Source: Halomonas sp. QHL1
Lineage (GTDB): Bacteria; Pseudomonadota; Gammaproteobacteria; Pseudomonadales; Halomonadaceae
Direction: 5' to 3'
Assembly (NCBI RefSeq): GCF_001882345.1
Contig: NZ_MINL01000001.1
Coordinates: forward strand, 1,009,008 to 1,073,007
DNA: 64,000 bases
In this document: positions 16,336-26,585 of the stretch, piece after piece
Numbering within the stretch: position 1 is the stretch's first letter
Layout of the letters: the number at the start of each line of letters is the position of its first letter
Translations under genes and position numbers: made by a program
The notes under the pieces: generated by a model
Told to the model about the DNA's origin: nothing
Database searches by the model: none
Seen by the model: the letters and a program-made list of their open reading frames with translations, nothing else

Positions 16336-17678
16336 TTGACGAATCCCGCCTGCCGATGCGGGCGGGACAGAATACGCCGCATGACTTGCCACGCCATCAA
16401 ACCCGCCAGCAGATTGCCCACAGCGGCGCCCGCCGCCAAGCCCCACCAACCGAAGAACTGCGAGCCCAACCAGAGGCAGGGCAGATAGCAGATAAACAGC
16501 CGTGCACTGGATAGCAGCATCGCTCGCAGCGGCCAACCCAGGGCATTCCCCGCCGAAACCACCAGCATGCAAACGCCAAGTGCGGCGTAGCTAGGCAGCA
16601 GAAAGCGAATCAGCAGGGTCAGCTCGTTTTGTACCTCTGGATTGCCCGCTAAGGCCATGGCTAGCCAGGGAGCTCCCAGAGCCAGTAACACGCCAAGGCT
16701 TAGCTGCCAAACCAGCGCGACCTTTACCGCCAAGCGCATAAGCTGCTGAATCTGGCCCCAATCTCCGGCACCGTAGCAACGTCCTAGCCACGGTGGCAGC
16801 GACATGGTCATGGCAAGAATGACCATCAGGGAAAGCGTTTCCAAACGGCTTGCCAAGCCCCAGGCCGCTACTTCACTTTCACCCAGCCCAGCTACTACAG
16901 AGATTGCCAGCATCGCCGCCAATGGCGGCATCAGTTGGCTGACCATTGCGGGGGCGGCAATGCCCGTGAAAGGCCGCCACGACTGTTTCGCCTCTAGCCA
17001 CAGGCCTTGCTGCGACGCCCACTCGCGTTTGAGTAATTTTCGTGTAGTCACCAACAGACCCACTGAAAAGGCAATGGCGGTTGCCCAGGCAGCGCCGGGC
17101 AATCCCCAACCCTGCCAATCGCCTACCCCAAAAATTAGCAAGGGGTCGAGCACAAGGTTAACAAGGCTGCTCAACACCATCATTTTACCCGGCAAACGGG
17201 TATCCCCGTGGGCACGAAATACGCTATAGCTAAAATAGAGCAGCGCCCCCAGCCACGCAGACAACAGCTGAGGCCCCCAGTAGATACGGATATACGAGAG
17301 TGTGGTGTCATCCGCACCCAGCAGTCGAAAAATGGGCACATGAAATAGCCATAAAGCGATCGCTAACAGACCGATCACGCCACCGCCCGCCATTAACACC
17401 AAACTGCTTAAGCGTCTCGCTCGCGCCTCTTCGCCCGCGCCTAATGCACGCGAAATAAGCGCGGCAATAGCGATCCCCATCCCCACTTGAATACCGATAA
17501 TCAGAAACGACAAAGGAAAGGTAAATGATTGCGCGGCCAACGGCGCAGTACCCAAACGGGCAATAAAGGCGCTATCAACAAGTTGAAAACCCAATAACGC
17601 CAACACCCCGATGGCCATTGGCCAGGTTTGCCGCCATAGGGTTATTGCCAACTCGCGTTGCTGCATCACAATTGCCAA
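16332..17678 (-). CDS. MATE family efflux transporter
   Basis: A 448-residue protein with 12 hydrophobic segments in two similar halves, as in NorM/DinF exporters that use Na+ or H+ to expel cationic drugs. Typical stretches are the first helix W-P-M-A-I-G-V-L-A-L-L-G-F-Q-L-V-D-S-A-F-I and P-G-A-A-W-A-T near residue 195. The start appears to be TTG at 17678, because AGGAG lies seven bases upstream, whereas the in-frame ATG at 17666 has no properly spaced site. The substrate cannot be assigned. Confidence 0.9.
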   Translation of the reverse strand: MAIVMQQRELAITLWRQTWPMAIGVLALLGFQLVDSAFIARLGTAPLAAQSFTFPLSFLIIGIQVGMGIAIAALISRALGAGEEARARRLSSLVLMAGGGVIGLLAIALWLFHVPIFRLLGADDTTLSYIRIYWGPQLLSAWLGALLYFSYSVFRAHGDTRLPGKMMVLSSLVNLVLDPLLIFGVGDWQGWGLPGAAWATAIAFSVGLLVTTRKLLKREWASQQGLWLEAKQSWRPFTGIAAPAMVSQLMPPLAAMLAISVVAGLGESEVAAWGLASRLETLSLMVILAMTMSLPPWLGRCYGAGDWGQIQQLMRLAVKVALVWQLSLGVLLALGAPWLAMALAGNPEVQNELTLLIRFLLPSYAALGVCMLVVSAGNALGWPLRAMLLSSARLFICYLPCLWLGSQFFGWWGLAAGAAVGNLLAGLMAWQVMRRILSRPHRQAGFVN

Positions 17679-17710
17679 GCCAACTCTCCTTTTATTCGCC
17701 TTAAACGCAA

Positions 17711-17742
17711 AACGCCACCACCCCTAGCGGGGTGGTGGCGCT
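17711..17742. terminator. Terminator downstream of yceI
   Basis: AACGCCACCACCCC and GGGGTGGTGGCG form a long GC-rich stem with a TAGC loop between the yceI stop and the MATE gene. On the minus strand the stem is followed by TTTTGCGTTT. Confidence 0.75.
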
Positions 17743-17758
17743 TAACTAAGAATACCCT

Positions 17759-18343
17759 TTACTGACGAATACCTTCAAACGTGACGTATAGCTCAAGCTC
17801 ATGCATGGATTCTGGGAAATCGCTCATGTCGATTCCGTAATCGCCCAGGGTCAGCGTAGTGCTGCCTTCGAAACCAGCGCGGTAGTTGCCCCAAGGGTCA
17901 TCGCCTTCACCCATCAGTGTTACCGGCATTTCAATTTCTTGGGTTTCGCCATGCAGAGTCAGATCACCCGTCAGCACGCCTTCATCATCACCCGTTGATT
18001 CAAAGCCTGTTGATGTAAAAGTAGCGGTCGGGAACTCGCTGGCGTTGAGGAAATCTTCGCTCAAGATATGACGATCACGCTCTGCGTGGTTACTGGTCAG
18101 GCTATCCACCTGAACTTCGATTTCGGCAGAGGATGCATCGAGATCGTCTGCATCATAGGAGAACTGACCATCAAACTCTTCAAAACTACCCAGAATATAC
18201 GAGAAGCCCAGGTGATTAATTTTAAATTGGATAAAGGCGTGTTGGCCTTCGGTGTCAATTTGATAATCAGCTGCTTGCGCTTGGCTCAAAGGTACCAGCG
18301 CTACGGCGGCAATCGCGGATGCAAATGCTGTCTTCTTGAACAT
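17759..18343 (-). CDS. yceI: YceI family periplasmic protein
   Basis: A 194-residue secreted protein with a Sec signal peptide (M-F-K-K-T-A-F then a hydrophobic stretch ending A-Q-A-A-D at about 23-27). The mature part has the lipocalin-like YceI pattern: a start in Y-Q-I-D-T-E-G-Q-H-A-F-I-Q-F, repeated beta strands, R-D-R-H-I-L-S-E-D-F-L-N and F-P-T-A-T-F-T-S. Family members bind isoprenoid-type lipids or quinones; the physiological role is not settled. It lies just downstream of a cytochrome b561 gene, as in many proteobacteria, which suggests a joint function with membrane quinones. Confidence 0.93.
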   Translation of the reverse strand: MFKKTAFASAIAAVALVPLSQAQAADYQIDTEGQHAFIQFKINHLGFSYILGSFEEFDGQFSYDADDLDASSAEIEVQVDSLTSNHAERDRHILSEDFLNASEFPTATFTSTGFESTGDDEGVLTGDLTLHGETQEIEMPVTLMGEGDDPWGNYRAGFEGSTTLTLGDYGIDMSDFPESMHELELYVTFEGIRQ

Positions 18344-18435
18344 ATTGAATTGCTCCTTGCTTTACTTAATAGGCACCGCGGGCAGGAAGTTATCTTACTC
18401 GCGATGTTTAGAAAAAGTGAATTCGGCCAAAGCGA

Positions 18436-19011
18436 TTACTCTGTAGCGCTGTGATCACCAGTTTGGCTATGCACAGGATTCAGCATACGAACCAACGTTT
18501 TATGCCGATCTAACCAGTGGTGCTTGAAAGCAGCAAGAGCATGCCCCGCTGCTAAAATCATTAGTGCTAAAGCAGCATACCAATGAATATCGCCTGCCAA
18601 ACTGGCTTGATTGGGTAGGTCATAAACTAGCGCGGGCACCTCAAACCAACCAAACACGCTGACGCCTCTACCGTTAGCGGTGGAAATTAAATAACCACTA
18701 ATCATCACCACTAAAACCAATACGTACAAAGAGATATGACCTAAATGGGCCGCAATAGTTTCTAAGCGGCTACCCTCTGCGTGGGGCGTTGGCTGGACGA
18801 GGCGCCAAACCAAACGCGCCAGTGTGGCAAACAGCAGCAACATGCCAATCGAGCGGTGTACCCACGGCCCCTGATTATACCAAGGGTCATAATAGCCCAG
18901 GTCGGTCATCCACCAGCCCAATGCAAACAGACCGATAATGGTAAGCGCGCTGAGCCAGTGAAACAGGATACTGACCAGACCCCAACCGCTGCGACTATTT
19001 CGCCACATCAC
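18436..19011 (-). CDS. cybB: Cytochrome b561
   Basis: A 191-residue inner-membrane cytochrome with four membrane helices and the expected heme-ligand histidines: S-I-L-F-H-W-L-S in helix 1, V-H-R-S-I-G in helix 2, and I-H-W-Y-A and G-H-A-L-A-A-F in the last helices. It moves electrons between quinol and other acceptors; E. coli CybB acts as a superoxide:quinone oxidoreductase. The yceI gene follows with about 90 bp between, consistent with a cybB-yceI unit. Confidence 0.92.
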   Translation of the reverse strand: MMWRNSRSGWGLVSILFHWLSALTIIGLFALGWWMTDLGYYDPWYNQGPWVHRSIGMLLLFATLARLVWRLVQPTPHAEGSRLETIAAHLGHISLYVLVLVVMISGYLISTANGRGVSVFGWFEVPALVYDLPNQASLAGDIHWYAALALMILAAGHALAAFKHHWLDRHKTLVRMLNPVHSQTGDHSATE

Positions 19012-19147
19012 TCTATTCCTTTATTTATCGCTAACCGTTAGCGAACGCGTTAATAATTAAAGCATATCGTGTAACAGCGCTAGGAACCGCTGAAAAAAGC
19101 AGAATACACCATTCGTAAAAACCACTGCTTGTCTCACGGGTATAAAA

Positions 19148-19172
19148 AACCGGCCAACGAGGTGGCCGGTTC
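19148..19172 (-). terminator. Terminator downstream of metZ
   Basis: AACCGGCCA and TGGCCGGTT form a perfect 9-bp stem; on the minus strand the next bases are TTTTTTATA, a good U-tract. It ends the purF-metZ transcript. Confidence 0.85.
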
Positions 19173-19191
19173 TGACAAACAATGAGTCACT

Positions 19192-20406
19192 TTAACGCGC
19201 TACTAATGCATCCAGCCCGAGGGCTAAATCGCGCTGAATGTCTTCCTGGCTTTCTAATCCCACCGCCACGCGAATTAGCCCAGGCGCAATACCGGCAGCG
19301 GCCTTTTGGTCATCTGAAAGACGGCCATGGGTAGTGGTCGCAGGGTGGGTAATGGTGGTTTTAACATCACCAAGGTTGCCCGTGATAGAGAGCATGCGAG
19401 TCGCGTCGATCACCTGCCACGCGCCCTCCTGGCCGCCTTTTACTTCGAAACCCAATACTGCGCCAAAGCCCTTTTGCTGCTGTTTGGCCAAGGCGTGCTG
19501 CGGATGATCTTCTAAGCCGCTATAGAACACTTGCTCAACCGCCGGGTGAGCGTCCAGCCAGTGCGCCAGCGTCGAGGCGTTTTCACAGTGGGCTTTCATA
19601 CGCAGCGACAGGGTTTCCAGGCCCTTGGTGAAAATCCACGCGTTGAAGGGGCTCAGGCAAGGACCGCAGGTGCGCACCACACCGAAGACTTCTTCAAGCA
19701 GCGCATGGCTACCTACCACGGCGCCACCGACTGCTCGGCCTTGACCATCCAGGTACTTGGTCGCCGAGTGAATTACTAAATCAGCGCCTAATGCCAGTGG
19801 TTGCTGGAGTGCCGGGGTAAGGAAGCAGTTATCAATCGCCAATAGTGCATCGTGGCGCTTTGCCAACGCTGCCAGGGCCGAAATATCGGCAATTTCTGAC
19901 AGCGGATTTGAGGGCGTTTCAGCAAACAGTAGCCGGGTTTTTGGGGTAATCGCCGCCTCCCAGGCTGAAACGTTGGAAAGCTCCACATAGCGCGTGGTAA
20001 TACCAAATTTACCCAGGTACTTATCGAACAGACTAACGGTCGAGCCAAACAGCGACCGGGAGGCAACAATCTCGTCTCCTGCTGAAAGTAGCGCCAGCGC
20101 GGTAGAGAGAATCGCTGACATACCCGAGCTGGTGCCCACACAGCGCTCACCACCTTCAAGGGCCGCCAGGCGGCGCTCAAAGGTGTGTACCGTGGGATTG
20201 GTAAAGCGCGAGTAGACGTTGCCCGGCTCCTGCCCACCGAATTTACGCGCCGCTTCTGCAGCGCTTTCGTAGACAAAGCTCGAGGTCGGGAAAATAGGCT
20301 CCGAGTGCTCTTGCTCAAAGGTACGCTGATGGCCTGCGCGGATCGCCAGCGTCTCTAGTGACCACGCATCCTGGTGACCGTCTTCCTGGTGATTGTCATC
20401 ATGCAT
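19192..20406 (-). CDS. metZ: O-succinylhomoserine sulfhydrylase
   Basis: PLP enzyme that forms homocysteine directly from O-succinylhomoserine and sulfide in methionine synthesis. The 404-residue protein belongs to the Cys/Met-metabolism PLP family: S-S-G-M-S-A-I near residue 93, S-R-F-T-N-P-T, D-N-C-F-L-T-P and the PLP lysine K217 in S-A-T-K-Y-L-D-G. The context (12 bp after purF, as in Pseudomonas) supports MetZ over cystathionine gamma-synthase. The N terminus is His/Asp-rich. Confidence 0.93.
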   Translation of the reverse strand: MHDDNHQEDGHQDAWSLETLAIRAGHQRTFEQEHSEPIFPTSSFVYESAAEAARKFGGQEPGNVYSRFTNPTVHTFERRLAALEGGERCVGTSSGMSAILSTALALLSAGDEIVASRSLFGSTVSLFDKYLGKFGITTRYVELSNVSAWEAAITPKTRLLFAETPSNPLSEIADISALAALAKRHDALLAIDNCFLTPALQQPLALGADLVIHSATKYLDGQGRAVGGAVVGSHALLEEVFGVVRTCGPCLSPFNAWIFTKGLETLSLRMKAHCENASTLAHWLDAHPAVEQVFYSGLEDHPQHALAKQQQKGFGAVLGFEVKGGQEGAWQVIDATRMLSITGNLGDVKTTITHPATTTHGRLSDDQKAAAGIAPGLIRVAVGLESQEDIQRDLALGLDALVAR

Positions 20407-20418
20407 ATGGCTTCTCTC

Positions 20419-21939
20419 CTAATCGTCCAGGTCATCGTCCTGATTATGCATATCAACCAGGGCATGGTCACCGGCGCTTTGATCCTTGGCGGAATCATTA
20501 CGGCTAGCTTCCAAGGCGGCCAGATAGGCGTCGTCGATATCGCCGGTCACGTAGTTGCCGTCAAACACCGAGCAATCAAACTCTTCCATTTCAGGATTTA
20601 CTTCGCGGCAGGCCGCTTTTAGATCCTCAAGGTTTTGATAGAAGATGCGGTCAGCGCCAATCAAATCACCCACTTCCTCTTCGCTACGGCCATGAGCAAT
20701 CAGCTCAGACGCCGCCGGCATATCGATGCCATACACGTTGGGGAAACGTACCGGGGGCGCCGCCGAGGCAAAATAGACCTTGCGTGCTCCGGCATCGCGG
20801 GCCATTTGAATGATCTGCTTACAGGTCGTGCCGCGCACAATAGAGTCATCCACCAGCAGGACATTTTTGCCTTTAAACTCAACGTCTATAGCATTGAGTT
20901 TTTGGCGAACCGATTTTTTACGCTGGGTTTGCCCCGGCATAATAAAGGTACGGCCAATATAGCGGTTCTTCATGAACCCTTCGCGGTAGGTCACCCCGAG
21001 GTGCTGCGCCATTTCAAGGGCGGAGGTGCGCGACGTATCAGGGATCGGGATGACCACGTCGATATCGTGATCCGGCCACTCGTTGAGAATGCGGTCACCC
21101 AGCTTGCGCCCCATCTGCATCCGGGTGCCGTAAACATAGGCGCCGTCCAACAGCGAATCGGGGCGCGCTAGATAAACATGCTCAAAAATACACGAACGTA
21201 ATTCGGGGCGGTCAGCACATACCTGGGTGTGAATATTGCCTTCAATATCGACAAAGATGGCTTCGCCTGGCGATAGGTCGCGCTCAAGCTCAAAACCACC
21301 CACATCCAAGGCAACGGATTCAGAGGCGATCATCACCGCCTGCCCGTTCTCCTCTTCGCGGGTACCAAACACCACAGGGCGAATACCGAAGGGGTCGCGG
21401 AACGCCACCATGCCGAAGCCGTTAATTATCGCGACAGCGGCATAACCACCTTTACAGCGACGGTGAACGCGACGCACGGCGTCGAAGATATCTTCCGCCT
21501 CCAGGTGCAAACCCTGCTTGCCCAGCTCGTGAGCAAAGACGTTGAGCAGCACTTCAGAATCTGAGCTGGTATTGATATGACGCAGATCGGTCGAGAACAG
21601 CTCTTGTTTCAACTGCTCTGAGTTAGTCAAGTTACCGTTATGCGCCAGTGCAATACCATAAGGAGAGTTAACGTAGAACGGCTGTGACTCGGCTTCACTT
21701 GAAGAGCCTGCCGTCGGGTAACGCACGTGACCAATGCCTAGGTTACCTTTTAGGCGGGCCATATGGCGGGTGTGAAATACATCACGTACCAAGCCGTTAC
21801 TCTTGCGCAGTAGGAAGCGTCCCTCGCTCCATGTCATCATGCCGGCAGCGTCCTGGCCACGATGCTGAAGTACGGTCAGGGCATCATAGATTCCCTGATT
21901 TACCGCCTGCTTGCCCAGAAGGCCCACTATACCGCACAT
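20419..21939 (-). CDS. purF: Amidophosphoribosyltransferase (GPATase)
   Basis: First committed step of purine synthesis: glutamine plus PRPP to phosphoribosylamine. The N-terminal nucleophile cysteine is at position 2 (M-C-G-I-V-G), followed by the glutaminase domain (H-N-G-N-L-T-N near 100, S-D-S-E) and a phosphoribosyltransferase domain with the PRPP loop [13 protein letters not shown]. The 506-residue length is standard. GAGGT precedes the ATG. It lies downstream of cvpA, as in most gammaproteobacteria. Confidence 0.96.
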   Translation of the reverse strand: MCGIVGLLGKQAVNQGIYDALTVLQHRGQDAAGMMTWSEGRFLLRKSNGLVRDVFHTRHMARLKGNLGIGHVRYPTAGSSSEAESQPFYVNSPYGIALAHNGNLTNSEQLKQELFSTDLRHINTSSDSEVLLNVFAHELGKQGLHLEAEDIFDAVRRVHRRCKGGYAAVAIINGFGMVAFRDPFGIRPVVFGTREEENGQAVMIASESVALDVGGFELERDLSPGEAIFVDIEGNIHTQVCADRPELRSCIFEHVYLARPDSLLDGAYVYGTRMQMGRKLGDRILNEWPDHDIDVVIPIPDTSRTSALEMAQHLGVTYREGFMKNRYIGRTFIMPGQTQRKKSVRQKLNAIDVEFKGKNVLLVDDSIVRGTTCKQIIQMARDAGARKVYFASAAPPVRFPNVYGIDMPAASELIAHGRSEEEVGDLIGADRIFYQNLEDLKAACREVNPEMEEFDCSVFDGNYVTGDIDDAYLAALEASRNDSAKDQSAGDHALVDMHNQDDDLDD

Positions 21940-22026
21940 TCACGTTACCTCGCTTAATGCCATGGCTTACCTAAGTCACATACCTAGGCAAACCCGAACG
22001 TTCGTAGAATCAACTTCAGTAACAGG

Positions 22027-22602
22027 TCAATCACCTGTCGGGATAACCTCACGCTCCGCCGCACCGGGCAGTCGCAGTTCAGGTAGAGAGATGTCGCGCA
22101 GCGACGATGGCGCCTCAGGCAGCTCGCGATCCCACTGATCTAACTGGCTCACCGCCCAATCGCGCAGCTGAATAAAGGTCGGGCGCAGCTCGGCTTGTTG
22201 CCACGCCTGCAGCTCCGCCAGCGGTGTGAGCGTAATCAGCACGGTAGCAATAAGCAGAATCACCGCCCCGCGGGCAACACCAAAAGCGGCCCCCGCCACG
22301 CGGTTCAAAAGCCCCATGCCCACCCATTCAATCGCCGCATGCACCAGGCGAATCACTATGCCGCAGAGCAAAATAACGGCAAAAATCACCAGTATAAAAG
22401 CGAGTACCAAGCGGGCATCAAAGCTATCGATAAACCCGCTCATCAGTTCGGCCACCGGCTCGGCGAGCACTCGGGCAACCATTAAAGCAACCACCCAAGC
22501 GGCCAAACCCAACGCTTCGCGAACAAATCCTCTTACGAAACCGGCTAGCATCGACAGTGCCAATACGGCCAAGAACACCGCATCAATCCAAGTTAACGCC
22601 AT
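22027..22602 (-). CDS. cvpA: CvpA family membrane protein
   Basis: A 191-residue inner-membrane protein with four hydrophobic helices and the family opening W-I-D-A-V-F-L-A-V-L-A-L-S, then G-F-V-R-G-F-V-R-E. E. coli CvpA is needed for colicin V production and affects envelope stress resistance; the mechanism is unknown. A proline-rich tail follows the last helix. It is the gene before purF, an arrangement kept widely. Confidence 0.93.
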   Translation of the reverse strand: MALTWIDAVFLAVLALSMLAGFVRGFVREALGLAAWVVALMVARVLAEPVAELMSGFIDSFDARLVLAFILVIFAVILLCGIVIRLVHAAIEWVGMGLLNRVAGAAFGVARGAVILLIATVLITLTPLAELQAWQQAELRPTFIQLRDWAVSQLDQWDRELPEAPSSLRDISLPELRLPGAAEREVIPTGD

Positions 22603-22605
22603 GGG

Positions 22606-23319
22606 TTAGTCTCTTACCCGAACAAGAAGGCCCTGCACATTAGCTCGCTCTTTAATCGAGGACATAGCGGACTCACCCTCCTCAGAAGTGGCATACGGGC
22701 CCACAAAGACGGTGGTCATATCGTTATCGCGCTCACGCTGATAAACAGTAAAACCTTCTCCCGAAAGCTGTTCGCTAAGGCGCTGCGCGTTTGCTGGCTC
22801 TCCGAAACTGCCGACTTGCACTGCCCACTCACCCTGAGCGCTCGCCGGCGGGCTGGATGCGCTAGATGACGAACTTTGCGACGAACCTTGCGATGAACTT
22901 TGCGACTCGCTTTGTGCCGAGCCTTCAGCGCTGCTTTGAACGCTGCTACTATTGCTGGCAATTAAATCAGCGATAGGATCGCTATTAGGGGTTGCCGGGG
23001 CTTCTGAACTGGAAGGTGACTGATTAGAAGCTTCGATTTGATCGGTTTCCGGCAGCCGCGGATCGACGTCAATAGGTATCTCGCCGCCGTCACCCTCTCC
23101 ACTGGGAGTCGACGATAACGACGGCTCACCAATGGTTGACGGTCTTTCCGGTGCGGGGACGTCCCGGCGCTCCACTTCAACCGGCTGTTCAATCACAAAG
23201 CTCGGCTGGGGACGCTCTTCTCTAGGTGCAGGGTCACTCATTAGCCACGGCACAAAGATTGCCAGTAGCGCGAGTAGAATCACAATACCGCTAATGCGTT
23301 CCGTTTTACCGTATTTCAT
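22606..23319 (-). CDS. SPOR domain-containing cell-division protein (DedD-like)
   Basis: A bitopic protein of about 237 residues: a single N-terminal helix (I-S-G-I-V-I-L-L-A-L-L-A-I-F), a long Pro/Ser/Glu-rich periplasmic linker with a Ser-Gln-rich patch at about 130-160, and a C-terminal SPOR domain (W-A-V-Q-V-G-S-F, then V-F-V-G-P-Y). SPOR domains bind denuded septal peptidoglycan. The ATG at 23319 is chosen because GGAG lies six bases upstream; an in-frame ATG at 23334 contains that site. It overlaps the folC end by 14 bp, as in Pseudomonas. Confidence 0.9.
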   Translation of the reverse strand: MKYGKTERISGIVILLALLAIFVPWLMSDPAPREERPQPSFVIEQPVEVERRDVPAPERPSTIGEPSLSSTPSGEGDGGEIPIDVDPRLPETDQIEASNQSPSSSEAPATPNSDPIADLIASNSSSVQSSAEGSAQSESQSSSQGSSQSSSSSASSPPASAQGEWAVQVGSFGEPANAQRLSEQLSGEGFTVYQRERDNDMTTVFVGPYATSEEGESAMSSIKERANVQGLLVRVRD

Positions 23320-24649
23320 TTCCGTCTCCATCAAGCGACGCAGCGCCTGTTGGCAGTGGCCGAGCTAACAGCGCCGCTACTGTAAAGAACGACCCGGTGG
23401 CCAAGACACGATCATTGGGCGTTAACACGTTAGCGAGCCAATCGACGCCTGCTTGCGGCGAATCGGCGCAAAAATGCACCCGCCCTCCCTGAGCTATAAT
23501 ACGTTGCGACAACTCGCTTGCCTGGCAACCTCGCTCCCCGCTCAGCGACACGCACACCCATTCACTAATGCGAGACGCTAACGCCTGTATGACACCGTCA
23601 ATATCCTTATCATTCAACATGCCGATAAGGCCCCACTGTCGGCCGTCTTCCGGCGGTGACGGCAAGTGGCGAACGACATACTCGGCGGCATGCGGATTAT
23701 GCCCCACATCCAGGCACCAAGGCCCAATCCATTGCAGCCGCCCTGGCAACTGCACCGAACTGAGCGCTACTTGCACACGGGACTTTTCTAACTCAAGCCC
23801 GGCAAGCATGAGCGACTGCAAAGCGGTGGCGGCGTTATCGATAGGCAGCCCAGGATCAGGCAGCTCGTTAATAACAACGCTTTGACCATCTGAATGCAGC
23901 CCCTGCCAGCGCCATCGAGAAGCCTCACCGGCTATAGCCTGATGGGCAAATTGCTGGCCCAAACTAAACGTAGGTGCCGCTAGCACCTGGGCACATTCAG
24001 CCACACTGGAAGGTAAGGTTTGACTACCTAACACGGTGGGTCGATTGGCCCGAAAAATACCGGCTTTCTCACGCCCAATCTGAGCTAAATCGGTGCCCAA
24101 AAAGTTAGCGTGGTCCTGCGCGATAGTGGTAACAATGGCCACATCTGCGTCAATAATATTGACCGCATCAAGTCGACCACCCAGCCCTACTTCAAGTACC
24201 ACAAGATCCAGCTCTGCATTGGCCATGCACCACAGGCCGCAAAGTGTGCCCGCTTCAAAATAGGTCAGGCTAATTTCACTACCCTGCAATCGCGCGCGCT
24301 CAACCTGCTCAAAACCTTGCACTAGCAGCTGATCGTCGGCTTCCTGGCCGTCGATGTTAACGCGTTCGTTATAGCGTAATAAATGGGGAGAAGTGTAGGT
24401 ACCCACACGCCAACCATGGGCACGGGCAATGCTATCAATCATGGCAAGGGTGGAGCCCTTGCCATTAGTACCTGCCACCGTAATAACGCAGGGGGCGATG
24501 GGATTGGAAAGCAGCCCCATACGTTTTGCCACTTTGGAAACCCGCTCCAGGCCCATATCAATCCCGACCGGGTGCAGGGTTTCCAAATGCTGCAGCCACT
24601 GTTGTAGCGAACGTGGCTGTATAGAGTGTGGCGCTAGGGAGTCAGGCAT
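23306..24649 (-). CDS. folC: Bifunctional folylpolyglutamate/dihydrofolate synthase
   Basis: Adds glutamate to dihydropteroate and to folates. Mur-ligase-fold marks: the P-loop [11 protein letters not shown], the [11 protein letters not shown] segment, [11 protein letters not shown] and D-V-G-H-N-P-H-A. The conserved start region Q-Q-W-L-Q-H-L-E lies near the N terminus. Starts at 24649 or 24664 both overlap the accD end; the shorter is closer to relatives, and the open frame runs to 24712 with an Arg-rich, non-conserved extension. Coupled to accD. Confidence 0.93.
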   Translation of the reverse strand: MPDSLAPHSIQPRSLQQWLQHLETLHPVGIDMGLERVSKVAKRMGLLSNPIAPCVITVAGTNGKGSTLAMIDSIARAHGWRVGTYTSPHLLRYNERVNIDGQEADDQLLVQGFEQVERARLQGSEISLTYFEAGTLCGLWCMANAELDLVVLEVGLGGRLDAVNIIDADVAIVTTIAQDHANFLGTDLAQIGREKAGIFRANRPTVLGSQTLPSSVAECAQVLAAPTFSLGQQFAHQAIAGEASRWRWQGLHSDGQSVVINELPDPGLPIDNAATALQSLMLAGLELEKSRVQVALSSVQLPGRLQWIGPWCLDVGHNPHAAEYVVRHLPSPPEDGRQWGLIGMLNDKDIDGVIQALASRISEWVCVSLSGERGCQASELSQRIIAQGGRVHFCADSPQAGVDWLANVLTPNDRVLATGSFFTVAALLARPLPTGAASLDGDGNEIR

Positions 24650-25661
24650 TGCGTGAATGGTCATCACTCTTAGCGGAAGCAGTGTCCTTCTTCGTCTCCT
24701 CGACCTTGTCAAAAGTGACGTTAGCAGTGTCCGCTAAGGTAGCTTCTTCGAAAATCGGTTCAACAACGTCGGCATCATCTGGGTTTATCGAACTCACCGG
24801 CGTCGCTTCATGATGCGTTAACTTACGCAGCACGCTCCCCACGCGGGCACGCATTTCATGGCGATGGACGATCATGTCGACGGTACCGTGCTCAAGCAAA
24901 AACTCGCTGCGCTGGAACCCTTCTGGCAAGGTTTCACGCACCGTTTGCTCGATAACCCGCGGGCCGGCGAAACCAATCAAGGCATTGGGTTCGGCAATAT
25001 TCAAATCACCCAGCATCGCTAACGAGGCTGAAACACCGCCAAAGACGGGATCCGTAAGCACCGAAATATACGGCACACCCGCTTGTTTGAGCTTTTCAAG
25101 CGCGGCAGATGTTTTGGCCATCTGCATCAACGAGAAGAGTGCTTCCTGCATACGTGCACCACCGGAGGCAGCAAAGCACACCAGCGGGATGTTCTCTTCC
25201 AGCGCCAGGGTAGCAGCACGAACAAATTTCTCGCCGACCACCGCCCCCATTGAGCCGCCCATAAAGGTGAACTCAAAGGCAACGGCAACCACCGGCAGAC
25301 CATCCAGCTCACCGCGCATAGATACCAGCGCATCTTTTTCGCCGGTATCTTTTTGCGCTGCGGTCAGGCGGTCTTTGTATTTTTTAGAGTCACGGAACTT
25401 CAACCGATCATTGGGTTCTATTTCCGCCGCGATCTCTTCGCGTCCTGCTTTATCCAAGAACCAGTCCAAGCGTTTGCGTGCCGTCAAGCGCAGATGGTGA
25501 TCGCACTTAGGGCATACGCTGTTATGTTTCTCTAGCTCCGGGAGGTAGAGAACCGCTTCGCACTTGGGACATTTACGCCAGAGGCCGTCGGGCACGCTAG
25601 CGCGACGGTCTTTACGCTGGATGCGACCCATGGAGGGTACGATCTTGTCTAACCAGCTCAT
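24642..25661 (-). CDS. accD: Acetyl-CoA carboxylase carboxyltransferase subunit beta
   Basis: Forms the carboxyltransferase with AccA, making malonyl-CoA for fatty acid synthesis. The N-terminal zinc ribbon has two C-P-K-C pairs (around residues 30-55), followed by the crotonase-like domain with A-S-G-G-A-R-M-Q-E and [11 protein letters not shown]. The start at M-S-W-L-D-K matches relatives; a nine-residue longer frame is open upstream. The C terminus is extended with acidic residues. Position between trpA and folC is as in Pseudomonas. Confidence 0.95.
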   Translation of the reverse strand: MSWLDKIVPSMGRIQRKDRRASVPDGLWRKCPKCEAVLYLPELEKHNSVCPKCDHHLRLTARKRLDWFLDKAGREEIAAEIEPNDRLKFRDSKKYKDRLTAAQKDTGEKDALVSMRGELDGLPVVAVAFEFTFMGGSMGAVVGEKFVRAATLALEENIPLVCFAASGGARMQEALFSLMQMAKTSAALEKLKQAGVPYISVLTDPVFGGVSASLAMLGDLNIAEPNALIGFAGPRVIEQTVRETLPEGFQRSEFLLEHGTVDMIVHRHEMRARVGSVLRKLTHHEATPVSSINPDDADVVEPIFEEATLADTANVTFDKVEETKKDTASAKSDDHSRNA

Positions 25662-25758
25662 ATCAAAAAGGCTTCCGTTATACGTCAACGCCTGGCAAAA
25701 CCAGGCTTGATGAGTGTCGTGAATCTAATCAGTATTATAGGCGATAAAGCATTTTGCC

Positions 25759-26562
25759 TTAGGCATCCATCGCCGTACGCATCTCTGCTAATACACTTTT
25801 CAATTGGCCCGCAATGGTTTCTGGCGCATCGACACTTTCAGCGATGCGATTAACCAAAGCACTGCCTACAATCACACCATCGGCGACTTTAGCTACTTCA
25901 GCGGCCGTCACACCATCGCGGATACCGAAACCAACACATAGCGGCAAATCGGTCATCCCCCGCAGCGGCGCCAAGTGCTCGGCCACATCGCCTGCGTTCA
26001 GGGTGGCGGCACCGGTCACGCCTTTCAGCGAAACGTAGTAGAGGTAGCCCTCGCCATGGGCGCATATTGTAGCGGCACGCTCGTTAGAAGTGGTAGGCGC
26101 AACGAGAAAAATCGCCGCTAAATCACGCGATTTTAGCAGCGGCCCTATCTCCTCGGCCTCTTCAGGCGGCATATCGACAATCAGTACACCGTCGACGCCC
26201 ACGCTGGCAGCTTGATCGGCAAAGTTTTCGTAGCCAATGCGCTCAATGGGATTCAAGTAGCCCATCAGCACAACCGGGGTCGTAGTATCGGTTTGGCGGA
26301 ACTCTTTAACCATCTGCATAAGGTCGACCAGCCGTGTGCCTTGCTTTAACGCACGCTCACAGGCTTTTTGAATGACCGGACCATCCGCCATGGGGTCGGA
26401 AAAAGGCACGCCTAGCTCAATCACATCGGCGCCTGCTTCCACCAGTGCATGCATAAAGCCCACGGTGTACTGCGGCGCTGGATCCCCTGCGGTGATGTAA
26501 GGGATCAAGGCCTTGCGGCCCTGCTGCTTAAGTTCACTGAAACGCTGATCAATACGGTTCAT
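25759..26562 (-). CDS. trpA: Tryptophan synthase alpha chain
   Basis: Cleaves indole-3-glycerol phosphate to indole, which is channelled to TrpB. The 267-residue TIM barrel carries the catalytic Glu in [12 protein letters not shown] and the Asp in [10 protein letters not shown], with phosphate-loop G-F-G-I and G-S-A-L-V near the end. It starts 23 bases after trpB, so they form an operon. Confidence 0.96.
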   Translation of the reverse strand: MNRIDQRFSELKQQGRKALIPYITAGDPAPQYTVGFMHALVEAGADVIELGVPFSDPMADGPVIQKACERALKQGTRLVDLMQMVKEFRQTDTTTPVVLMGYLNPIERIGYENFADQAASVGVDGVLIVDMPPEEAEEIGPLLKSRDLAAIFLVAPTTSNERAATICAHGEGYLYYVSLKGVTGAATLNAGDVAEHLAPLRGMTDLPLCVGFGIRDGVTAAEVAKVADGVIVGSALVNRIAESVDAPETIAGQLKSVLAEMRTAMDA

Positions 26563-26585
26563 GCTCGCCCTTAAAAAAGCTGACC

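Noticed and set aside
24650..24712. Arg-rich N-terminal extension of FolC
   Set aside because: It lies within accD codons in another frame and is not seen in relatives.
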